The notes under the pieces were generated by a model, which was given only the letters and a program-made list of their open reading frames with translations, was not told the DNA's origin and ran no database searches. Shown here piece after piece: positions 1 through 10,630 of a stretch of DNA of 64,000 nucleotides. The DNA lies in assembly GCA_910589415.1 (NCBI GenBank), contig OU342633.1, positions 13,120,858-13,184,857 on the forward strand, in the 5' to 3' direction. Each line of letters opens with the position of its first letter. Position 1 is the stretch's first letter. Source of the stretch: Malachius bipustulatus. Its lineage: Eukaryota > Arthropoda > Insecta > Coleoptera > Melyridae. The position numbers and the translations under genes were made by a program.

Positions 1-382
1 GCACCTTAGTGCAATGATAAGGGTGATAGCCTTCATCAACTAACAAGAAATGTATTAACAGTTACATGTGAACAATTTAGTTCAGCTGCAATACTTCTTG
101 TACTTCGTGTGGGATCTTCTTCCAAAAGTTCCAAAACTTGATGTTCCATTTGGGACGTTAGAATAAGACGAGGACGACTGCGGTCTAGACCTGTATAGCT
201 GGCACAAGATTTCCTGTAGAAAACATTCGGTCCTCTAGTCTTCTAAACGCATTTACACTCGGATGCCTTCGATTTGGAAATCTTTCAACACAAAGATTTG
301 CAGCTTGTAACGCGTTTTGGCGGCATTCGCCCAAAATAAACGCCATATCAGCATATTCTCGATTTGAAAACATTTTTTGCAT
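1..382 (-). pseudogene. Tc1/mariner-like transposase N-terminus with DUF4817 helix-turn-helix, broken
   Basis: The frame 382-185 starts MQKMFSNREYADMAFILGEC and has the NREYADM...RFPNRRHP pattern of the DUF4817 helix-turn-helix found at the N-terminus of many insect mariner/IS630-type transposases. After a stop and frameshift near 190, a second frame gives LELLEEDPTRSTRSIAAEL and NCSHVTVN, the second helix-turn-helix. The catalytic domain would lie beyond base 1. It sits in the last intron of Vps4 and is clearly non-functional in the visible part. Confidence 0.65.
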
Positions 383-399
383 TTAAAGTCAAAATAAAG

Positions 400-732
400 T
401 TTGATTTGATTATTAAATTTTATACAAAACCGTTGTTGCCAAATGCTTTTTTCAGCATCTTGGAAAGGAAAAAAATCTTATTAAATTTTCCAGGCCATGC
501 AGTAATACATTTTAAGCAATTTTTTTACTTGATAACGATTAAAGTACTTTTTATATCTGTAAAATCATCTAGTTTTTGCAAATACCAAAAAACAAAGATA
601 GTAAAATGTAAACTTTGGTATTTATCTCACCAAATTGAAGACCAGAATTTTTTTAATTATTTTTCCCGTACTCTACTGAGTGTCCCCTACAATGTACTAA
701 AGAGTTCATCTGTCATTCTCTAAACACCCTAT
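400..732. repeat. Truncated palindromic MITE arm
   Basis: The stretch from about 640 to 732 (TTTTCCCGTACTCTACTGAG, then GTGTCCCCTACAATGTACT, ending AACACCCTATATA) matches the right arms of complete palindromic elements at 31426-31952 and 55348-55875. The left arm is missing. The open frame at 364-723 is a by-product of this repeat, not a gene. Confidence 0.75.
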
Positions 733-1080
733 ATACAAGTGTTTCTAAAATAACTGGCCAAACTTCAAAGACGTGTAGGGCACGTCAAATGATGATGAAA
801 ACTATTATAGAGTTTCTCGCGACAGTGCCTCCTAAGGGAGCTAGTAAGCCCCGCGAATGGTTTCTGCTAAATATCTCCGAAACGGTTTTTTTACGGCCCC
901 TGAACTTTTTATTCCTAACAAGAATAAATTACAAAAATCTCGAAATGTCAAACTGGAGGGGAGTGGGTTAAATACGATTTCAACTTTTTCTTGTGCATTT
1001 TTTGTTTGCTTTTTATTTCACGTCTATCTAAAACATGCTCTTTGGCCAACAAAATGTAATCACAAGTAAGTGTCAAGTAA
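733..1080. other. Intronic repeat-like sequence, no gene seen
   Basis: This part of the last Vps4 intron holds no supported gene. Text such as ATATCTCCGAAACGG resembles phrases common in palindromic MITEs elsewhere in the window, but I find no matching second arm here. Confidence 0.4.
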
Positions 1081-1183
1081 ATCATGATCAGAAGAATCAT
1101 TAGTGTGTCAGTTACCAATAGAACAATCTATAACCCTGTCAATTTCGTTAAGGCAAAGTTAATAAATCTATTGAAATTCTTAC

Positions 1184-1412
1184 CATTGAAACAGGAGTCT
1201 CTGCCAGTTTATCACTTTCAACGTCCATCCAAGTCATTTCCATTGCACCCGGATCACCAGGAGAACATGGAGCAAGAAGATCATTTACTATGACGTCGGG
1301 ATTTGACAAACTCGGACCACTCACTTTCTTGAAATGCGTTGCTGTCTGTACTTTGCGAACTGGTTGCATAAGAGCATCTCTGACAACTATACTTATGTCC
1401 GCTCCTGAATAA
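1184..1412 (-). CDS. Vps4: Vps4 exon 6 (small AAA domain and beta domain)
   Basis: It encodes residues 328-404, beginning [20 protein letters not shown]. It continues through the Vps4-specific beta domain with [19 protein letters not shown], where the cofactor LIP5/Vta1 binds in known Vps4 proteins. It ends at ETPVSM before a GTAAGA donor. Family members end with about 30 more residues (a final helix finishing in GQEG). That exon is absent from 1-1183 on the minus strand, so the gene is cut by the window edge rather than broken. Confidence 0.95.
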
Positions 1413-1532
1413 CTGGAATAGAAATTAAATCAATAACGGAATAATCAGTGAAACTCGATATTATGTGAATAAAACATCAAGTATTATTACGGTAAAACGC
1501 TTAGACAAGGACAGAGAGTGGACGCATAATGC

Positions 1533-2527
1533 TCATTTAATGGCTGTTACAGAAAGTGTGACCGAAAATCGAATATCCGCTATTTTTTGGTGCCTAGTTG
1601 ATTCCGCCGTGGTCCATTTAAATTTGCTCCGAACGTTTCTTCTACAGCTGCAGTAGACATCTTCAGCTTTACGTGGGCGCAAGCAATGCTTCCACTCCCT
1701 GTGTTCACTGATAATTGACTGTCTAGCTGGAAGAGCGCTCCTATTTAAAAGGTGATTATCTGGTGACGTCGTACCCCCTCCACTAGATGTCCCCATTATA
1801 GCATCGGCCAGTCTCTCCGATGATGTCATAGGTCCCAGAGTCAGACGATGACTCATTTGGGTGTGACGTAACGCGGGATGCCAAATACTCCACCGTTTCA
1901 TTCCTTCTCCCTGCCTGTTGAAGTTATTTGGATGTTCGAAAATTGCTACATGATGTAATCGGGTGTAGTAGTGTGAAGTAGTGGACAGGACTTTCGTCTT
2001 TTCAAAGCATATCGCGTGATCGTCCTGAAGAATGGCGTGCTCCGTGACAGCTGACTTGTCTGTCTGGCCCAGGAGACAATTTCTCTTGTGTTTGATCACG
2101 CGGGTGTTCACACTGCTTTTGGTAGTTCTGATGTATAGAGCACCACAAGAGCATGGTATTTTATAAACTTCAGCAAAAGAAAGTGGATCAATGGGTTTGA
2201 AGCTGTGGTGCTGCAAGAGTTTACCAATTCAATCGGTGAGTGACATTCTTGAGGTAAGGGTGAAATGCAGCCCCCAAAACTCTTGGTGCTTGTTCGCTGG
2301 GTATCGTGGGATGTTGGGTTCTGGGTCGCAACGATCTCCTGATTTCTTGAGCAGTGTAGCCACTTGCCTGCAGAACATGATCTAGGTGGGCGAACCTTCT
2401 TGGAGGCATTGGGTCTGACAAATTCGAGATGCACGGTTCACCAGGGTTTTAATTACTATTTTTAACCTGGATGATGGTTGGAATTCTTGTGTAAATACCG
2501 ATCTGTGTGTGTTGGTTTTCACACTAT
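1533..2527 (-). pseudogene. Penelope-like element: end of RT and GIY-YIG endonuclease
   Basis: Reading down the minus strand from 2527, one frame gives HRSVFTQEFQPSSRLKIVIK and then VNRASRIC, the conserved C-terminal part of a Penelope-like reverse transcriptase. After frameshifts, 2216-1850 gives the GIY-YIG-type endonuclease region VYKIPCSCGALYIRTTKSSV, then HKRNCLLGQTDKSAVTEHA, STTSHYYTRLHHVAIFEH and PNNFNRQGEG. A Gly-to-Arg change (YIRT rather than YIGT) hits the endonuclease signature. The 3' end carries a decayed hammerhead motif. The element is 5'-truncated, multiply frameshifted and inactive; it abuts a plus-strand LINE at about 2530. Confidence 0.85.
1625..1672 (-). ncRNA. Decayed hammerhead ribozyme of the Penelope-like element
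   Basis: On the minus strand the order is CTGAAGA, GTCTAC, loop TGCAGCT, GTAGAA, GAAA, CGTTCGGAG. This is the layout of the intact motif at 26847-26877, but the core CTGATGA has become CTGAAGA and one stem II base pair is lost, so self-cleavage is not expected. Penelope-like elements are known to carry such minimal hammerheads in their terminal repeats. Confidence 0.6.
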
Positions 2528-2930
2528 TACAATGTCCAACATTAAGTGCATACAAATTTACCTTCAACACGCCAAAGCATCCAGTTATGTGCTTGGCATG
2601 AAATTTAAAAAAGAGCAGCTGGATATTGCTCTCATCCAAGAACCCTGGCTAGGCAAAACTGGCAAAATAAGGAGTCTAGGAAACTCATCTGGTAAGTTGG
2701 TGGCAGTCGGCTCAGAGCAATCGCCAAGAGCCGGCATACTTATCAGAAACAACATAAATTAGTTTACGCTCTCAGGTTACTGCACCCGAGATGTGACAGC
2801 AGTCCGAATAATAGTAGCCCGGTGGAGAATGGCAAGACGGAATTTATCGTCTGCTCAGCTTACTTCCCAGGCGACAGGTCTGCTGAACAACCTCCTCCGC
2901 CCATAGTAAAAGACTTTAAACAGCCAGTAT

Positions 2931-3131
2931 TATAAAGGCCAATTAAGCTAACGGGCAGATTTCTGATGCCATTTTTAAAGCTAATATCGAAATCAAATTA
3001 TATCTACTACCATTTTTGGATTTCCTTTCATGTCAAGAATCACTTAATTGCTATATTTTCCATCTACGGTCGATACCTTTGCTAGAAACGGCCCAAGAAA
3101 TCTGCCCGTTAACTTAATGAGCCTTTCTAAT
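2931..3131. mobile_element. About 200-bp TIR MITE, copy 1
   Basis: It begins TATAAAGGCCAATTAAGC and continues TAACGGGCAGATTT. It ends AAATCTGCCCGTTAA then CTTAATGAGCCTTTCTA, an inverted repeat of about 30 bp. A second copy with the same ends lies at 3945-4146. Both are inserted inside the LINE remnant. Confidence 0.75.
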
Positions 3132-3944
3132 CCTGGCTGTTGTATCCTACTGGCATGGAGAAAGGGAAGGGTGGTATTTATACCAAAACCAGGGCGAGAA
3201 ACCTACGCCCAGGCAAAATCCTTTCAACCAATTAGCCTAACGTCTTTCATGTTAAAGACGATGGAGAAACTGGTGGAAAGACATATAAGCGATGAGGCGC
3301 TGGAATCAACACCACTGAATCGACACCAATATGCATAAAAAAATATTGTATGGCTGTGGTAAAGCCCAAGTGTCAGAAGTTTTCAAGTAGATCAACCTGG
3401 GATGTCATGTGAAGTCAGCCTTCACACTCTAACAAACAAAATAGAGAGGGCACTAGTAAATAAAGAAATTACACTGGGGACCTTTCTAGATATAGAGGGA
3501 GCCTTCGACAACACCTCTTTTATCTCTAGAAAGAGAGCTGTGGAAAATCTGGGAGTTCACGGGGCCATTACAGACTGGATAGACTCCACAATTAGAAACA
3601 TACAAATCACCAGTTCCCTTGGAAACACAAGCAGGAAGGTGACGGCCGATAAAGGATGCCTGCAGGGGGGAGTGCTATCACCTCTGCTGTGGAGCCTGGT
3701 TAAGAAAAGCCTACTTGGGGAACTGGAAAGAGAGGGAATTCATGTGCAAGGATAACGCAGATGACATCGCTATTCTAACAACGGACAAGCATGCAGAGAT
3801 TATTTCAAATCTCATGCAACAAGCTCTTAGAATAGTAGAAAAATGGTACCGAGCAGAAGGACTGTCAGTTAATCCTGACAAGACTACAATAATTGCCTTC
3901 ACGAAAGAAGAAATCTTCAAGACCTGAAGAGACTAACAGGCGGT

Positions 3945-4146
3945 ATTATAAAGGCTCATTAAATTAACTGGCAGATTTCTATGGCCATTTCTGAAGAAGG
4001 TATCGAGCCTGAGTGGAAATTTTTCAAATTTATCTATTCTTGACATGAAAGTAATTGCAAAAATGTTGATAAAAGTCATTTGACGTCGATATTAACTTCA
4101 AAAACGAGCACAGAAATCTGCCCGTTAGCCTAATGAGTCTTTATTA
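3945..4146. mobile_element. About 200-bp TIR MITE, copy 2
   Basis: The ends ATTATAAAGGCTCATTAAAT and AACTGGCAGATTTC pair with AGAAATCTGCCCGTTAGCC and TAATGAGTCTTTATT. The interior differs from copy 1, so the two insertions are probably independent rather than a local duplication. Confidence 0.75.
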
Positions 4147-4298
4147 TATCTCATGTTACTATACTTGTAATTATGTTGTTTATATTTTTTGTTATTATTT
4201 GTATTGAAAAGTGATTAAACCGGTTGACTTTAAATAAATAAATAAATATGTATAGTGAATAAATAGTGAAAAAAACAATGAAATTAAAAAATCAATAC

Positions 4299-4512
4299 CC
4301 TTCTGTTCGACGTCCAAGCTCCTGCAAATCTTCCTCTGTTAATTCTGTGTGCGTATTTCCCAGATGAAGTTTGAACATAACAACTCGAGCATGCTCTTCT
4401 GGTAAAGGTATATAGATACGCTTCTCAAATCTTCTGCGGATAGCCGAATCCAAGACCCATGGAATATTTGTGGCCCCCAAAACTAAGATACCTTCAGTGT
4501 CGTGACCAACGC
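4299..4512 (-). CDS. Vps4: Vps4 exon 5 (sensor 1 and arginine fingers)
   Basis: It encodes residues 257-328. It contains [16 protein letters not shown] (sensor 1 Asn), the second region of homology [20 protein letters not shown] with the arginine fingers, and the small-domain helices up to LGRRTEG. The acceptor is TTTTCAG and the donor GTATTG, leaving phase 2. The exon lies only about 50 bp from a LINE 3' tail (4230-4246) on one side and about 260 bp from a palindromic MITE on the other. Confidence 0.95.
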
Positions 4513-4774
4513 CTGAAAATACAAAAATAAAATAATCAAATTAAATAATCGCCATAATTTATAAAATTTATGTTTTCAACCCTTACTTCGTAAGTAAAAT
4601 CTGCATACTGGTGGATGATAAATAAAACCTAATGTTTTAAAAAATTCCACAATACAGGCTGTACCAGCTCATTCGAAGTGGTCTCTTTAGGGCAAACAAT
4701 GAATTTTTTCAAAAAATATTTGCAAATTCAAATACAGGATCACAATTTTCATAATTTAAAATAATTTTGGAGGA

Positions 4775-5960
4775 TACAGTGTCCCATATGACAGTCACTA
4801 GTTTGGGTTCCGGGTCACCGTGGGACGCCTGGTAATGAGGCTGCAGATCAACTAGCCAAGAAAGGTGCTGGGATGAACTACACTGGGCCCGAACCAGTGT
4901 TTGGCATCCCAAGGAACACTGTACGCTCAGTGGGTAAGAACCCAACATAGAGCACACTGGAACCGTATAACAGGAAACAAACATGGTAAGGTGATGATCA
5001 AGGAGCCCTCTCAAAACCTTGCCAGACAGATACTGCAACTAAACAGAACGCAGATCAGAACGGTGGTGGGCCTTCTCACAGGACACTGCCACCTAAGAGT
5101 ACACCTACATAAGCTGGGGATATATACAGAAGAACCAGTTTGTAGACTCTGCAATGAAGAAGATGAGACAGCTTCTCATGTGATATTCGAGTGTCCAGCA
5201 CTCGCAAGAACGCGCTATGCGGTCCTGGGACCAATCAGTCCCGGGAGCCATCTGGCGGAAAAAACCTTGGTTAGCGGACTGCTGAACCTTGTCAAAGGAA
5301 TGGAGCTCTTCTAACCAAGGAAAATCTAAATGTGAGAAATACAATAAGCCCGCTGGCATCAGTGTTTGGGACCACATAAACCATCTCTCACATTTAGTTA
5401 AAATACCAAATACCAAATACCCATATGACAGTGGCGTATCAAAGTTATGCTTCTTTAAATGGAATGCTCCTATGTTATTTCATTTTTAGATTGTCTGAGA
5501 AGAAAAAATAAGATTGGCTTTTACAGCTGGTGTTTAAATTCAGAAGTTTGTGAGTTATAAACAAGTGAAAATCGCAGTTTCTCATTTTAAAAGCAGTGTA
5601 CATCGGAAACGTCTCCAACTATCGGAAAACGGCTTACATGTCCCTATCTTAATTTTTCATGTAGTATCCTATTGTGTGGATGAAATTTTTATAGAGGGTG
5701 ATTAAAAATCTGGTAATTTTCTTCACTCTGTATTAAAATTTAAACCACAAAATAGGATACCACATGCAAAGTTAAGATAGGGACATGTAAGTAGTTTTTT
5801 TGATATCTGGAGCCATTTCCAATGTACACTGCTTTCAAAATGAGAAACTGCGATTTTCAGTTGTTTATAACTCATAGCCTACTCATTTTGCGGGAAATAT
5901 GAAAAAAAAAAAACAAAAATAAACATGGTGTCCTATTTAAAAAGTAACATTCACCTTCAA
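4775..5960. mobile_element. Palindromic MITE interrupted by a LINE fragment
   Basis: Left end near 4775 (TACAGTGTCCCATATGACAG). The left arm resumes at 5433 and runs through GAGTTATAAACAAGTGAAAA and CTTACATGTCCCTATCTTAA. The centre lies near 5700 (GAGGGTGATTAAAAATCTGG) and the right arm mirrors it to about 5960 (ATGGTGTCCTATTTAAAAAG). It belongs to the TACAGGGTG-ended family seen throughout the window. The arms have drifted by roughly a tenth by eye. Confidence 0.75.
4796..5419 (+). pseudogene. 5'-truncated LINE: RNase H end and zinc-knuckle tail, with 13-bp TSD
   Basis: The first frame gives VPGHRGTPGNEAADQLAKKG, the last block of a LINE-encoded RNase H. A second frame at 4901-5314 gives TVVGLLTGHCHLRVHLHKLG and CRLCNEEDETASHVIFECPA, the Cys-Cys-His-Cys tail typical of I- and Jockey-type pol proteins. 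The insert is bounded by CCCATATGACAGT at 4783-4795 and again at 5420-5432, and its 3' tail is a TACCAAA repeat. It is a classic 5'-truncated insertion into the palindromic MITE around it. Confidence 0.85.
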
Positions 5961-6069
5961 ATTACCATGAAATTGGTCCACAAGGTCAAAGTTATCAGTA
6001 CAGTCTTATTACAAGACCCCCATGTCTTGAACAACTTTTGTCTGCACAATTTTTTGGTATCTGGCTTAC

Positions 6070-7060
6070 CAACAGAGATATAGTGATGACCTCATCACTG
6101 CTACACCGAAACAAAATAAAGAAACCATTTTGAACATTTTCAACTCCTTTGACGACCATATAAAGTTCACAATAGAAGAGGAAAATCAACAAGCAGTACC
6201 CTTCCTGGACACCAAGGTCATAAGAAGTGACCAGAACATCATTAAGTTAGATTGGTACCAAAAACCTTCAACATCGGGCAGATACATCAACTATGAATCA
6301 TACCACAACAGAAAGATAAAAATTAACGTCATACTGGGCTTGAAAAATAGAGTAGTTGACATCACACACCGTGATCTGAGGACACGAGCACTGGACAGAC
6401 TAAAGAACATTTTTGAGAAAAATGGATATCCAAACTAAACAGACTTTTTTCGAATGTATCCAGAAACATCAGAGTACAAACAGGGGAGACACGGGAAACG
6501 GGAGAAAATTTGACAATTTACAGAACGCTGCCCTACATAGAAAACATGATAGAAAAATTAATAAGATTGTTCAGAAACTCAATTGACAACATCAAAATAG
6601 CACAATACAATGTTTTCACAACAAAAAATAGTTACAAAAATAAAAAAGACGACATCCCGGACTCTGTCAAATCTGATCTGTGGTTTATAAAATAAAATGT
6701 AAGAACTGTGATTTATCTTATGTAGATCAAACCTCACAATACCTTAAGAGTAGGTTGGCGCAGCACAGGAGCGACTCCAGACTGAAAAAAACAGATGTGC
6801 ACTTGCACAACATGTAAATGAGCTCCACCACGAGATGGACTATGAAACCGCTAAAATCCTTGCTTTTGAAAAAAAAAACAGAGAAAAAAAGAGAATTTTT
6901 AGAGATGTGCTATATTAATGAGACTCCATGTTTCAATTCAAAAACAGACATTGATGGCCTAAATAACATTTACTGCTATCTATTGAGTAAAAATTTTAAA
7001 TTGCACTTAAAAGAAAGAGAAACTGGACTGGCTGTTCCTGTGCTGGGCCAAGCATGATCA
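6070..7060 (+). pseudogene. Second Penelope-like element: RT C-terminus and GIY-YIG remnant
   Basis: The frame at 6130-6438 contains FNSFDDHIKFTIEEENQQAV, PFLDTKVIR, LDWYQKPSTSGRYINYESYH and the downstream LKNRVVDITHRDLRTRAL. This is the thumb end of a Penelope-like reverse transcriptase. At 6690-6800 another frame gives KIKCKNCDLSYVDQTSQYLK and SRLAQHRSDSRL, a degenerate GIY-YIG endonuclease. Stops and frameshifts separate the blocks. The family differs from the copy at 1533-2527. It is in Vps4 intron 4, antisense to the gene. Confidence 0.82.
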
Positions 7061-7179
7061 TGAGGATTTGCAGTCACTTATGTAATCGGAGGCGTGTTTT
7101 GCTTATTATGTTTGACTACTTGCAATTTTTAAAAATTAAAAATTAACGAGATTTTGACAATGTAACAATGCTTTATATA

Positions 7180-8090
7180 TTCGTTGTGAACAAAACAACA
7201 ATCACTATTGATATTATTAAATTCATTTATCGAAATCTTACAAGAATCTTAGCAAAACTTTCTTCAATTATAATTAAATTGTTACATTAAGGCCCGTATT
7301 CATCAATAAATATAACCCCTGGGGTTATATTTTGGAACAGGTGATTGGTTTAAAGCTCGTAGCGTTCGTAGGGTTTGAGCATTAGACCAATCAGCTGTCA
7401 GAAAATTCAAAATATAATCCCAGAGTTATATTTTGAAGTTTGATGAATACGGACATAATCGAATTAAATCGTTTCATTACCTACCAGTCAACGTCAATTA
7501 CTACAAAAGTCGACCAGTTTGAAAATTCAAATTCAACGCAGATGAATGTTCCGACATTATTTTCAGTTATCTAATTATGTTTTTCAATGCTCTAGGACCG
7601 GGGTTTTCTTTTCACATAAAAAATTGAATATTATACCTACACAAGAAAAAAGTGACATTTTAGCTCTTGATGTGTTTGTCCCCTCCGCTAACGCATCGGG
7701 TACGAAATCACATATCTAGAGCTAAAAATCCATGTCTTTTTCCCTTGAAAAACTTTGTTTTTCTATCACTTTCCTTTATAAATATAAATATATTTTATAG
7801 AAAAAAGAGACAACTAATGAGGCCGGCAAATGTCTTAATGCCAAATCAAATGGTAATCTTTGACACAAGAAAAAAGTGACATTTTAGCTCTTGATGTGTT
7901 TGTCCCCTCCGCTAACGCATCGGGTACGAAATCACATATCTAGAGCTAAAAATCCATTACTTTTTCCCTTGAAAAACTTTGTTTTTCTATCACTTTCCTT
8001 TATAAATATAAATATATTTTATAGAAAAAAGAGACAACTAATGAGGCCGGCAAATGTCTTAATGCCAAATCAAATGGTAATCTTTGACTG
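7180..8090 (+). repeat. Dispersed repeat with internal 224-bp tandem duplication
   Basis: The body (7180-7290 and 7455-7640) matches, inverted, the block at 24090-24490. Units 7640-7863 and 7864-8087 are nearly identical and start ACAAGAAAAAAGTGACATTT, then contain GTTTGTCCCCTCCGCTAACG. They generate two near-identical 70-residue open frames that are artefacts of the duplication. A TIR MITE at 7290-7453 interrupts the first part. Confidence 0.75.
7290..7453. mobile_element. Small TIR MITE, GGCCCGTATTCATCA type
   Basis: It begins AAGGCCCGTATTCATCAAT and then AAATATAACCCCTGGGG. It ends TATATTTTGAAGTTTGATGA followed by ATACGG, an imperfect inverted repeat. Related pieces lie at 8670-8841 and 33612-33661. 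Confidence 0.65.
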
Positions 8091-8099
8091 CAGAAACTT

Positions 8100-8660
8100 G
8101 CATACACTCGAATGAGTAGAGCATGGTTGCACTTTTCACTGTCCACGTGTAACTTTTTATGTTTGTATTTTTATGTGTGTATAATAAAGAGGTGGCTAGG
8201 AAATAAAAGTCAAAGTCGCCACACTTCAGGGAAAAGGTCAACTTCGAAACATGACTTCGAAGAATACACAAGATGACAATGAACGTCGCTCTGAAAATGC
8301 TTGTGTTATGAATAAGTGTGGGTATTGCCCGTCAAATACACTTAAACCTGGTGTTGTGAGCAAAATCTGTAAAACAACTACCTTTCCATACAAGTTGTGG
8401 TAGAACAGCAAAAACATGCTGTAATGTAAATTTAGTGGATGTTACAAGAGATGTCTACTGAAGGCTTGAAAATATCCAGCAATAGCTATCCCTTTACACC
8501 TGTTTCTACTTCTGATATGTGTGAATACCATGATGAATGGAGTTCGGTATGCTGAAGTTGCTGATAAGTGAGTAGGAAAACAAAATAACGGATCTATTGA
8601 AGATAATATTGTCCTGTTATTGGATTTGTTATAAGTCTGTTGAGCAATAAACTATTATTA
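8100..8660. other. Vps4 intron 4 sequence without recognisable gene
   Basis: No coding frame or repeat pair could be supported here. A short TTA microsatellite at about 8653-8672 closes the stretch. Confidence 0.4.
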
Positions 8661-8669
8661 TTATTATTA

Positions 8670-8841
8670 TTATAACCCCAAGGTTATCTTTTTTTTTCAA
8701 GATAACCCATAACCCCAGGGTTAAAGCAAATTAAACCGGGTTTACAGTAACCCTGGCTTAAGCAAATATAACCCCTAGGGTTGTATTTAACCCCTCATAT
8801 AATAACGTTGGGGTTATAATATATTGATGAATACAGGCCTA
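8670..8841. mobile_element. Decayed TIR MITE, TATAACCCC type
   Basis: Repeated TATAACCCC/GGGGTTATA motifs (8671, 8710, 8768, 8810) end in ATTGATGAATACAGGCCT, the same terminus as the MITE at 7290-7453. The left terminus is lost. Confidence 0.55.
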
Positions 8842-9847
8842 AATAATCATTATATTTTTTCTGTAGATAAGCCCTTCGTTGATCATTCCCAATAATGTTT
8901 AAAATTTGAACCATTTGAACCCAAGGCTAGGAGACAGAGAACTGAAACTGCTGAGATTTTTGAGGACGATCAGTGTTTTCAAATGTTTTAAGCACCTAAT
9001 TATACAAAGCCTGACGAAAGAAAACTCTGACTGTTTATATCAAGAATTAAATCAACCATGGATGAACAAACTATTATCAACTATATGAAAACAATACCAG
9101 AACTCCCAGATAACAAATTCTTAATGGTAGGAGCCCCACTTTGTATAAGGGAATTAATTTATGAAAGCATATGGTCCAAGGGAGTACAATAATTCCAAAG
9201 GTTTGATTTTAAGATAGGGCAACATTACTTGTCTCCAAGAATGGACAGCCAAATAACTACCTATACCTTTTTTTTATTTAGATGGATTCCACCAAGTCAA
9301 AATTCTAGAGGAACGATTGGCAACAAGACTGATTAGGTTGGTTATGGTGATAGTTGTTACTAAAATAGTCACTAGAATAGTTACTAAACTAATTTAAGTT
9401 ATGTCGATTAGTTGATATGTTATTTCATTTCAAAATTCAAAATCCAAAAAACTATACCTATATCCCATTTCAGACGTTTTTGAATTCAGAGTTGGCTATG
9501 GAAAATTCGAATTATGTTGGTACCTTTCCAAAAGCTGACTTTTGAACTACCTTTGACAAGCTAAATTTTTTAAGGTTATGGATGTTTCTAATCAAATTTG
9601 ACTTTGTTTTAAATTTCACCTACGCTGCGTTGCCAAAACAGGAATATACCTATTATCTAAAGTAGGTACTTATTATTACCTACTTATTATTATTTCGGAT
9701 TTTTTTGCTCGCGATACTTCTTGATTTTACTCTCAAATTTTATTGAGTTGGTTTAGATTCGAAGATAAAGATTATGCCCTGGAAATTTATAAAAGGCTAT
9801 TTCAACAAATTTTTTCAACTGACTTCAATTTTCCAATATCAAAGTTT
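8842..9847. other. Vps4 intron 4, no supported gene
   Basis: A 60-codon frame at 8906-9088 and a second frame over 9057-9190 (MDEQTIINYMKTIPELPDNK) look faintly protein-like, but I recognise neither. The part 9440-9500 has an inverted partner at 11205-11275 (ATATCCCATTTCAGACGTTT), so these may be ends of one old element. Confidence 0.35.
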
Positions 9848-10075
9848 TTTTTTAAGAGGGAGCATTGGTCTTAACCGTGTAGATAAGACCTAGTCATTCC
9901 AATCTAGTAATTTGGCTCTCAGAACTAGCTAATTTGGCCAGACACAAATTTTAAATTTATAAATACATAGTTAAATTACCGAGAAATAACCATGCCGAGC
10001 TGGGATTTGAACCCAGGCGGTGGCAGCGTCAACGCCTCAATAATTATAGTCAGTGACCTAAACCGCCGCGCTCAA
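9848..10075 (-). mobile_element. tRNA-derived SINE
   Basis: On the minus strand the head reads GAGCGCGGCGGTTTAGGTCA, an A-box-like segment. About 50 bases later comes GCCTGGGTTCAAATCCCAGC, whose GGTTCAAATCC is a perfect RNA polymerase III B box (10003-10013). The acceptor stem does not close, and a roughly 150-bp unrelated AT-rich body follows, which is SINE structure rather than a tRNA gene. It sits in Vps4 intron 4 in the same orientation as the gene. Confidence 0.75.
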
Positions 10076-10630
10076 AATAAAAGTTATTTAATAATAATAT
10101 AATAAAAAACTCAATCACATTTACATTTATGATCTTTGATTTGTTCTCTATTGTCTTAAATAACTTAAAGTGCTGGATTTCTCTCTCTCGCGTCATGTGG
10201 TGAAATTCAGGAACATTATATCATATGTCATGTCGCCGACTCTTGAAATGCCTAATTTTCACAAGAACATTTGAAGAATAAGTAGGGGTAGTCTTTATTC
10301 CTTTATCAACTAATTTAATTCAAATTTTGAAGAAAGTAGATGGAATGAGCCTCATGATCTTTGTAGGTTGCCAATAAGTTTTTCTTCATTTTCAATTTAT
10401 TATAGGGAGTTGGAGGATTTTTTTGCTATAGTTGAGGAAAGTCTTGCTAACTCGGTTGAGGATGAGTTATGACAAATTCTTATCTCGTCATTGTCGTTTG
10501 ATACTGAGGCTGCCTAAAATATATGAATAAAAATTATATTTGGGTAGAACTATAAATTTTCTGAATCCAATCGGTTTAATTTAGGTATGGTTATTGCTTA
10601 ACCTTTATATTTTCTGGATTTCAATTTGTT
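10076..10630. other. Vps4 intron 4, no feature seen
   Basis: AT-rich sequence with no supported frame, repeat pair or structured motif. Confidence 0.4.

Larger units (their letters stand above)
2530..4246 (+). pseudogene. I/Jockey-like LINE, internally deleted, with two MITE insertions
   Basis: At 2533 the frame MSNIKCIQIYLQHAKASSYV and LDIALIQEPWLGKTGKI is the start of an apurinic-type endonuclease. At 3150-3755 reverse-transcriptase blocks follow: VVFIPKPGRETYAQAKSFQP, GTFLDIEGAFDNTSF and KGCLQGGVLSPLLW. At 3750-3927, after a frameshift, come NADDIAIL (the remains of the YADD motif) and GLSVNPDKTTIIAF. The RNase H part is missing. A short 3' UTR at 4147-4246 ends in a TAAA repeat. Stops at 2761 and 3336, the frameshift and the two MITEs make it dead. 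It lies in Vps4 intron 5, opposite in strand to the host gene. Confidence 0.85.

Noticed and set aside
1..1183. Final exon of Vps4 inside the window
   Set aside because: No minus-strand frame resembling the conserved C-terminal helix ending in GQEG was found; the exon must lie beyond base 1.
7667..8115. Two near-identical 70-residue frames (MMCLSPPLTHRVRNHISRAK)
   Set aside because: They come from a 224-bp tandem duplication of non-coding repeat DNA; a third inverted copy is not open in the same way.
10003..10075. tRNA gene on the minus strand
   Set aside because: The B box is good, but the acceptor stem and D-arm do not pair and a SINE body follows, so it is called a tRNA-derived SINE.
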